Of a stretch of 64,000 bases of DNA, positions 56,637-64,000 are shown piece by piece (positions within the stretch are counted from its first letter, which is position 1; every line of letters starts with the position of its first letter). Origin of the DNA: Heligmosomoides polygyrus polygyrus (lineage: Eukaryota > Nematoda > Chromadorea > Rhabditida > Heligmosomidae); the NCBI GenBank assembly GCA_947396885.1, contig OX377205.1, forward strand, positions 28,397,899-28,461,898. The letters run 5' to 3'. The notes below the pieces were generated by a model. That model saw nothing but the letters and a program-made list of their open reading frames with translations, was not told the DNA's origin and did no database searches. A program made the translations under genes and the position numbers.

Positions 56637-58307
56637 TATGGCAAAGTCCCATAGAGATATTTGGCGGCCCGTTTTTTGAACGATTCATTGAGGACTTCGC
56701 CTGCGGTCCCCTGTATAGCACTATAAAGCTCTCGAAAGAGAATGATTTCCTCTATCAGAGCATGTATTGAATTTCTTTCTCCATCATGAATTTTGTGAAT
56801 CTTTAGTTCGTTAAGTTGAAAAGTGAAACAGTGAAAACGTAACTATTTGCGCACTTGTTCTCGCTGTTCTCGCAATTTTGGAATTTTTTGCGCAGTTTTT
56901 CATAGTCTTTAGAAGATAATGTTCTATGCTACAAGAATACGTGTTGGTCCTATTTGCTAATTTGTCCTTTATTGAATTTTAGGTCATCAAATTGAGACGT
57001 CCGACTTTTCCGTAAAGTTTTCAAAGCTTTACCGAAACTCCTGCTCTGTGGTAGGACTTTTTTGCTAAGTGGTATATGTTTTGTCACGTTTATTGGCCCA
57101 TGCTGATTTCTGCCGTATATCAACAAAATTCCATAAAGAGAAGAGAGAACTTGTTCAGTTTTATATGATGAGTGATATGACGCTCGAAAGTACATGTCTT
57201 GCCAGAATATGTCTGTCTCTCTACCAGAATATACTATTTGTTCTTCGGCCATTTAAATCTTCGCTAATTTTCAGGAAATCAAAATGGAGCAGTGCCCGGT
57301 CGACAAGGATGAGCACTTTTGGCACCTTCTTCTCTTTGCTTTCAACCAGGCTTCTAGTGCGGCTAAGGCACTAGAACCCTAGTTGACGTACACTATTTTT
57401 CGTCGCCAGTTACCATTCTGTGCAAAAATCGTTGAATATATCCGTGTGATGAATGATGAAGGACAAGCAGGCCGGCAGCAATCGTCACTCGCTGGTACCT
57501 GAGGTTCATTCATCATACGGACATATTCAACGATTTTGTCACAGAATTGTAACTGGCGATGAAAAATAGTGCTTGTGCGGTCAAACAGGGTTCTATGCCT
57601 TAGCCGCACTACAACTCTGGTTGAAAGCAAAGAGAAAAACGTGCCAAAAGTGCTCACCGCTCCATTTTGGTGACCTGAAAATTAACAAAGCTTAGATGGC
57701 CGAAGAACAAATCATATAATCTGGTAGAACAATACATCCACTCTCGAGTGTCATATAAAACTGAGCAGGGCAGGCTGTACAAAGAGGAGTTGTTGGTGAA
57801 GATGATTTTTCTCTTTTTTGCATTTTGCTGACGTTCCACAGAAATCAATAAACGCGACTAAGATTCTTATAGGGCTAGACATTCTCTTCCGGACGACATG
57901 TAACACCAACCAAAAAAGTCCATCCACAGAGCAGGAGCCGTCGGCAAAAATAACTCTTCCGCTTCGGACGTCCCAATTTGATGGCCTAAACTTTAGTAAA
58001 GGACAAGTGAGCAAATAGGACCAACACGTATTCTTGTAGTATAGAACATTTTTTTCCAAATGGTATAAAAAACTAAGCAAAAAATTCCAAACCTAAGCGG
58101 AAAGAACAAGTGCGTAAATGGCTACTTTTCACTTTTCAATTTAACGACCTAAAAATTGACAAAATTCATTATAAAAAAAGAAAAGCAATACATGCTATGA
58201 TAGTGCAAATCCCTCTCTTTCGAAAGCTGTAGAGCGCTATGCAAGAGGCGCCGGTGAAATCCGCAATGAATCGTTCAAATAAACGACGGGGACTCATGGG
58301 ACAACCT
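56637..58307. mobile_element. 1.67-kb foldback element with mariner-like ends
   Basis: Two arms of about 820 and 800 bp (56637-57457 and 57505-58307) are inverted copies around a spacer of about 47 bp. The right end, inverted, reads TAGGTTGTCCCATGAGTC, a mariner-type TIR with its TA. The left end is decayed but aligns (TATGGCAAAGTCCCATAGAG). Near the centre each arm carries a frame pointing inward that resembles a mariner N-terminus (HFWHLLLFAFNQASSAAKA in the left arm). Arm identity looks like about 80-85 percent by eye, so this is an old element. Confidence 0.8.
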
Positions 58308-60161
58308 AATAGTATTTTAGTAGTATCTATATTGGCCAACATTTTGGCTCAGTAACACTCACTCAGTTAGTGCAGCTTACACAGTACTGGATGCGTCTTT
58401 TGAATAGACGCCTCAAAAACCGCGATTTTGCGGTTTTTGCGTCTCTTTGACATAACTCGCCTAAAACTCATTCGTTTCAAAAGCTTAGAATATATTTGAG
58501 CTTAGGAGCTCGAGCTCTATCGTATGGTATACATTGTCCATATGGAGCCATGAATATGTTCGGAATTGAAAACTTGCGATCTATTGCGAAGGGCCGTCGC
58601 GGACGAGTTGTCGGTCGCATGTTGTCAAAAACCGTTGCGTGCTCACAATTCCTCTAAATTGAGAAATTTTGCGAAACGGTTGGTACCTTTCGATTCGTCT
58701 CTTCGAGATATACACAAAAATGTGTACAGACCACCGCATTTTCGCAGCGGAGGGGGGGGGGGGTGAAAATTGACTTGCGATTTTGCGATTGGAGAAGCTT
58801 GTATTCCACGACTTGCATGTTCGAAGCATCTCAAGCATGGCGTGAAGTGTCATGCCAGAAATCCTCTGAGAGTGCGTCGTGCACAATGCATATAGGATCG
58901 AACCTATCAATCGAGGGGGGACAGCTTGTAGAGAGAGCGATAGGCAGTTTTACAGAAATTCCCAGCCGCCCTACTCAGGAATTGCTGTACTCTGTCCCGG
59001 CGAGACTTTGGAGTACGCTGTGCATAACGTATGTGGGATCGAATCTATCAATCGACTGGGCGCGACAGCTCGCAAATTGCACTGCGGGCGTGTTCTGAGC
59101 GCAGTAACTCGTTTACGTTCTAATCCTTCCGGCTGCAACTTGCGGATTTCGTAAGCAGTGGAAAGCTCAATAGGTGCGCTAAAGCACAGCAACGTAGCTT
59201 ATGATTAGATAAAGTTACAGGGGTGCGAATATGCAGGTAAACCTTGGGTGACACGATTTTTTCCCGAATTCAGTCGACCACTGTAGGAACACGCGATCAG
59301 CTAAATAGCATTAAGTTACTTTACGATGAAGTGCCTACAACTCTCCAGCTGCTTAACCTGCCTTAGTCTCAGCTGTTATTTTAGAGCTGCGGAGGGCAGC
59401 GGTGAAGTTTCTTCCGCAGATATTCGCCAAAATTTGACAAAAGAGAAGGTACCTTCCTGTTCAGCTCTGTCGAATGCTGTCAATATCGGCCATTTTCGGG
59501 AAAATTGATTTTTTGACAATTTTCATCGAGGACGTGGGCGTCCTTCGTCGAGTTTATACCTTTGTCCTTGGGAAAAAAATTTCAAATTTCGAATGATCGA
59601 ATATTATTCGATTCTCAGAATTTCGAACTTCGATTTATCAAATTTCGAATAGTCGAATATTCGAATAATCAAATGAACACCCTTATTGTGGTCACCCAAT
59701 GATTGACATTTACTTGTTTTTTATTACCCACTGTAAACTGCGTTCGACGGATCGGCATATACGAAGCCTTCAGATTGTCCTTACGCTTCTACCAATTGGC
59801 TAATGCGAAAGGGATCGGTAATTATCAACTGTGGTAGATCGATTTCGATCAATGGATCTCCTGTGCCGTAGCGCACATATTCCCGCTACTCTTATTAAAT
59901 CGGGGCTAAAGGAGTGGAGAGTGGCGAGTCCAGTGAGTGGTAAGCGCTACTGGGGCTGAGACGAACGAGGCGAGGGCGAGCGGAGGACCGAACCGAGGTT
60001 GTGGAAGCCGCCGATGCTATTCTGATAGGATATAGGGTCGCTGTGAGCGAAGTCCAGAACCTCAGTTAGTTTTTGCTAAACGCCTTTTTAAACGCTTGAA
60101 AAGGAGGTCTGAAAGCGTGAGCGCAACTATCATCAACCCCTACGACACCGCACGAGATGTG
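58308..60161. other. No gene; short direct repeat and TCGAA-rich stretch
   Basis: 58882-58935 and 59025-59080 share GGATCGAAYCTATCAATCGA, a direct repeat about 141 bp apart. 59578-59696 is packed with TTCGAA/ATTCGAAT words and ends in an inverted AGGGTGTTCATTTG, which may be a transposon end. 59930-60160 is GC-rich and appears to continue after the palindrome at 63511. Confidence 0.45.
59578..59696. repeat. TCGAA-rich transposon-like end
   Basis: Dense overlapping ATTCGAAT, TCGAATATTCGA and related palindromic words. A similar but shorter stretch lies at 17580-17740. No partner end or TSD was found. Confidence 0.5.
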
Positions 60162-60169
60162 CCTCGGCG
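60162..60169. repeat. 8-bp TSD of palindromic element, copy 2
   Basis: CCTCGGCG, repeated at 63503-63510. Confidence 0.85.
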
Positions 60170-63100
60170 CAGGCTCAAGCTTGAAGTTCGGCAATCGAAG
60201 GGGGGGGGGGTGTCGTACTCTCTCGGTTCTGGCAGAGGATTCTCTCTAATTTCAGGTTTTTAGATGACTGCATCAAGTTGCTTTTTCCAGGTGTGGCAGC
60301 GACAATGCGAATGCATACAAGCATCGCTCCTAGGGTAAAAAATAGGATTGAATACCAAAAAAATATTGTACAGTAAAAAATAAAAATTTCCTATTCGCAT
60401 ATTTAGAGACAATAAGAGGCTTTCGTTTTTTCAAATTTTGCCAGAAGGTCATGAACATGGATTTTTCTATCTAAAGGAGCGATACCTACTCCCAAAATTG
60501 CACTCTATACAATTTTAAATGTCATTTACTAAGGAGGACCTAAGAACTTTCCCAACAAGATTTTTGAAGCATTTTTCGAATAGACGAAGGAATGGCAATC
60601 GAAGGACGGACTTGTCTCGAGAAGAATTTCCTCTCTTCTGCAGGAAACAGCGCCTTAAAGTGAAATGGCACCTTTTAGAATTTTAAGCCCGCTTGATCCA
60701 CAGTGATAAAACTATGTTTTTCTGAAACGATCTTGATCTACATGAACTAGATTTATCGCCATTTGCCGGAAAAAAATATCGACCCAAATCACAGTGGAAT
60801 AATCACATATTCTAATCACATTGAAGATGTTAGTTTTAAAACCTGCGTTTTGACTCATAGAACCCACATTTATTAAAGCTTTGTGAATTTTTTAGAAGCC
60901 CCAAAGATCTCCGAGTTATAGCAGTTTGCTTGCGGCTACTGCGTTCTCTGACATGATCGACCGCAAGGATGAATGGACTCTTCGCGGAAAAAACTTTCTG
61001 CCTTTTGAAGGAAAGAACGACAGAGAGTGGAACTGCGTCACATAAAATTTCAAGTTGTGTTTACGATACAGTAAAAAACTGAGCTTCTCCGCTGTGATGA
61101 CGATATGATTAGGATGGATCGTAAGCAAAATTCTCGTTTTTCATGAAAAAATTATTTTTTAGCAGAAGCAGACCATCCATAGAATAAAATTCTGCCACAA
61201 AAACTTTTTACTCTTGATCAATGCACAGTGAACAAATCATGATTTTCTGGATCGAACAGGATGAATCTACCTCCGATCGACTTTGCACCAACGTCATCGG
61301 AGCATAAACTTGAGCGTTCACAAAAAGGTTCACAACTCGGTAAGTTTTTTGAATTTCGGAGACTGCTCAAGCTTTTCGAAAACTAAAATAAACGCTTTTC
61401 CACCATGTAAAAACCATTAAAAAAGGGTTCTTCATTCGCCGCGAACGGTTCAATTTTTTAGCGAAAAAATTGAAGTGACTACTCAAAAATGCTAATAACT
61501 CGGTAAGTTTTTCAAAAGTTCAAAATTCCGCTAACTTATCTATTATTAGAAGAAAAGTCCTTTTTCAATATATAATAATCAGTTTCCAAAAAAGGAGTCT
61601 TCATGCGCGGCAAGGGAGATCTAATTTCTGGTCCACTTCGCAACAATACGTACCGAAAATCGAACAACCCGCCCCGCATAAAGATCCCTTTCTTGAAAAT
61701 AAGTTCTTATATGGTTAGAGAGCATATTTGCTCTGTTGTGGGATTTTTGATTTTCGGAAAATTAGCCGAGATATGATCAATTTTCGAAAGTCGTGAACTG
61801 AATCCTTCACCATCGTCATCAGGATGATTTCACAAAAATGTTTGTAACTCAGCCAACTTTGTAAATTAAAAATCCCGCTCAGTTATAAAAAAAGAGAAAA
61901 TTTGCTTTCTTACCATAAAAGAATCACTTTCCAAAAAGGGGTCTTCATGCGGGGCGGGGGCCCCGACCCGCATGAAGGTCCCTTTTTTATAAAACTTTTT
62001 GTAACCATAAAGAAGCAGTTTTCCTCTACTTTTTGAGCCAGAGGGATTTTCGAATTTCAAAAAACTGGCTGAGTTATGTGTATTTTTGTGAGATCACTTC
62101 GATGACGACGACGAACGGTCGATCCGAGATTCAGATTACGACTTTCGAAAATTGATCATATCTCGGCTAATTTTCCGAAAATCAAAAATCTTTCTTGACC
62201 GTCAAGAAATAATGCAAATATTCTCTCTAACCGCATAAGAACTGATTTCCAAGAAAGGGGTCTTCATGGGGGGAGTTCGATTTTTGGTACGTATTTTTGC
62301 AAAAAGGACCAGAAATTGGACCCCTTTTGCCGCGCATGAAGACTCCTTTTTTGAAAACTGATTCTTATATAAAGAGAAAGGACTTTTCTTCTAGTATTAA
62401 ACAAACTAGAGGAATTTTGAACTTTTAAAAAACTTACCGCGTTATTAGCATTTTTGTGTGGTCACTTCAATTTTTTTCGCTCAAAAATTGAACCGTCCGC
62501 CGCGCATGAAGAACCCTTTTTTAACGGTTTTTACATGGTGGGAAAACGTTTCTTCTAGTTATCAAAAAATTTGAACAATCTTCAAAATTAAAAAAAAACT
62601 TACCGAGTTATGAACCTTTTTGTGAACGCTCAAGTTTATGCTCCGATGACGTTGGTGCAAAGTTGACCGGAGGTCGATTCATTCTGTTCGATCCAGAAAA
62701 TTATGATTTTTTCACTGTGCATTGATCATGACAGAAAAGTTTTCGTGGCAGAATTTTATTCGTATGGGTGGTCTGCTTCTGCTAAAAAATAATTTTTCTA
62801 TGAAAAAGGAGAATTTTGCTTACGATCCATCCTAATCGTATCGTCATCGCAGTTCCGTCATCGCTGCGGAGAATCATGTTTTTTTTTTGCTATTTCATGC
62901 ACACAGCTTAGGTTTATGTAGCTTTATTTTTTATGACGTTTCCTTTGGATGGGAGAACATTATTTCATATGGAGGTCCACCGTCCATCTGAAATTTTTCC
63001 GCTCCATAATCGATTCGGTGAACGCTTCAAAACAATTTATAATGAAAGCATTTAAGTCGTCGTCAGAGAGTAATACTCAAAATTTTACATAACACAATTT

Positions 63101-63502
63101 TAGAGCACAATTTCAGATGCAAACGTCGCTCCCTCAGGTAGAAGAATGTTCCGTGTCCATGACGTCTTGAAAAAAAAAACTGCATAGATTGATGATTGGA
63201 AGATTGCTACCAGAAAATCTTTATTTTGAAGTGTCGAAAATAGCAAATTTTAAAAATTTTTATTGTGTTTTGAAAACATGTATTGTTCAGGAAACTCGTT
63301 TCATTGTTCTCTTCAGTATAGAAGCCGCACCTGAAAGGAAGAATCTATTAAACTTCAAAATGCACAAAAAACCTTGAAACAATCAAGAAATACTAGAAAT
63401 AGAACAGTAGAAGGGAGAGTGTGTGGGTCGTACGAATTCTGCTTCTTAGGGGGGGGGGGGTCGTAGATTTTCAGCAAAAATCGAACCTCGCGCTTGACCC
63501 TG
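60170..63502. mobile_element. Giant palindromic hAT-like non-autonomous element, copy 2 (3.3 kb)
   Basis: Same ends as copy 1 (CAGGCTCAAGCTTGAAGTTC; right end GCTTGACCCTG), same subterminal words (CTGGCAGAGGATTCTCTCT) and the same G-run followed by TCGTA near each end. The inverted arms meet near 61960 at a GC-rich hairpin (GCGGGGCGGGGGCCCCGACC). Hairpin modules recur near 61430, 61605, 61945, 62265 and 62490. It is shorter and more decayed than copy 1. No transposase was recognised. Confidence 0.85.
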
Positions 63503-63510
63503 CCTCGGCG

Positions 63511-64000
63511 GCGCAATTGATAAGACCGCCGCCATGGAAGCACGCCGTCGGAGGTTTCTTCGCAATTGGCAGGAGTTGGGGGTCCGCGTACTACCAACGT
63601 TTTTGCACATACTAGTTTGTTGTTATTAAGCTTTCTCTTGATCGCAGGAGTCAATTTTAGATCATCAATGCTTATAACAAATCAAAACAAATCAAGAAGG
63701 ATGTCTATTTGCGCCTTCATATGTGCTTGTTTTTGAACAATGCCTATCTGCAGCACCACCATATCATACCATATCACCAATAATACAGGAACTGCACACA
63801 AATACGCGTACGGTTGAATATTATGAACCCGGGCAATATCGGTACATAAGTTGGCTAAAAATGTCGTTGAACATCAACGTGTTATCGACCGACTACTTTC
63901 CACCTTCACACCGGATTTCACTTCTCCGAAAGGAAAGAGATTGCGGTTGCGGATATCATAAAAGGACTCCTGTTGGACGCCGCATATGAATGTCGACTGG
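63511..64000. other. Continuation of the unit split by palindrome copy 2; otherwise unassigned
   Basis: The first 90 bases (GCGCAATTGATAAGACCGCC and onward) join to the GC-rich sequence before 60162 when the palindrome and one TSD are removed. The rest is AT-rich. An open frame at 63723-63989 has no recognised domain. Confidence 0.4.

Noticed and set aside
63515..63575. Possible tRNA-like A box (GGCGGCGCAATTGATAAG)
   Set aside because: No B box at the required distance.

Overview
This is a window of a eukaryotic, nematode-type genome. The best match in gene style is a clade V parasitic (strongylid or hookworm-like) worm. The reasons are a double-CAP 'ASP' secreted-protein gene with many short exons and GT-AG introns, RTE and CR1-like non-LTR retrotransposons, two mariner families, and many palindromic non-autonomous DNA transposons. 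Species assignment is inference. There is one 200-base run of N (5517-5716). No rRNA gene, intact tRNA gene, operon or CRISPR array is visible.

Only one convincing host gene is present. It is a plus-strand gene for a two-domain SCP/TAPS (CAP) protein, with at least eleven exons between 32823 and 48828. All exon phases agree, giving 442 residues from the first recognised exon to the stop. The signal-peptide exon was not found. The first CAP domain (32823-36346) is joined by a Cys-rich hinge (39631-39785) and a Thr/Ala-rich linker (42525-42726) to a second CAP domain (42690-48828). The introns hold a SINE, a CR1 fragment, a 450-bp MITE and a palindromic PIF/Harbinger-like MITE.

The rest is mostly transposons. 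1-850: decayed RTE fragment. 985-1307: tRNA-derived SINE with a perfect 15-bp target-site duplication (TSD). 2931-5160: minus-strand RTE. 6955-17340: a three-level nest. A CR1-like element (minus) is split by an RTE element (8059-15298, 18-bp TSD), which is itself split by a 4.1-kb palindromic hAT-like element (10760-14850, 8-bp TSD). 18439-21298: an inverted pair of hAT-like elements with three copies of the target 8-mer. 25265-28740: another RTE. 29271-30619: decayed mariner with terminal inverted repeats (TIRs). 41030-42060 and 46150-47200: CR1 fragments. 50571-51802: second mariner. 52630-54190: second copy of the nested RTE. 54659-55424: MULE-like element with internal 90-bp tandem repeats. 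56637-58307: mariner-ended giant foldback. 60170-63502: second copy of the 4.1-kb palindrome family.

There is no sign of a cooperating gene cluster. The main interest is the layered transposon history, which can be ordered from TSDs, and a family of large, almost fully palindromic elements that contain periodic hairpin modules and no recognisable transposase.
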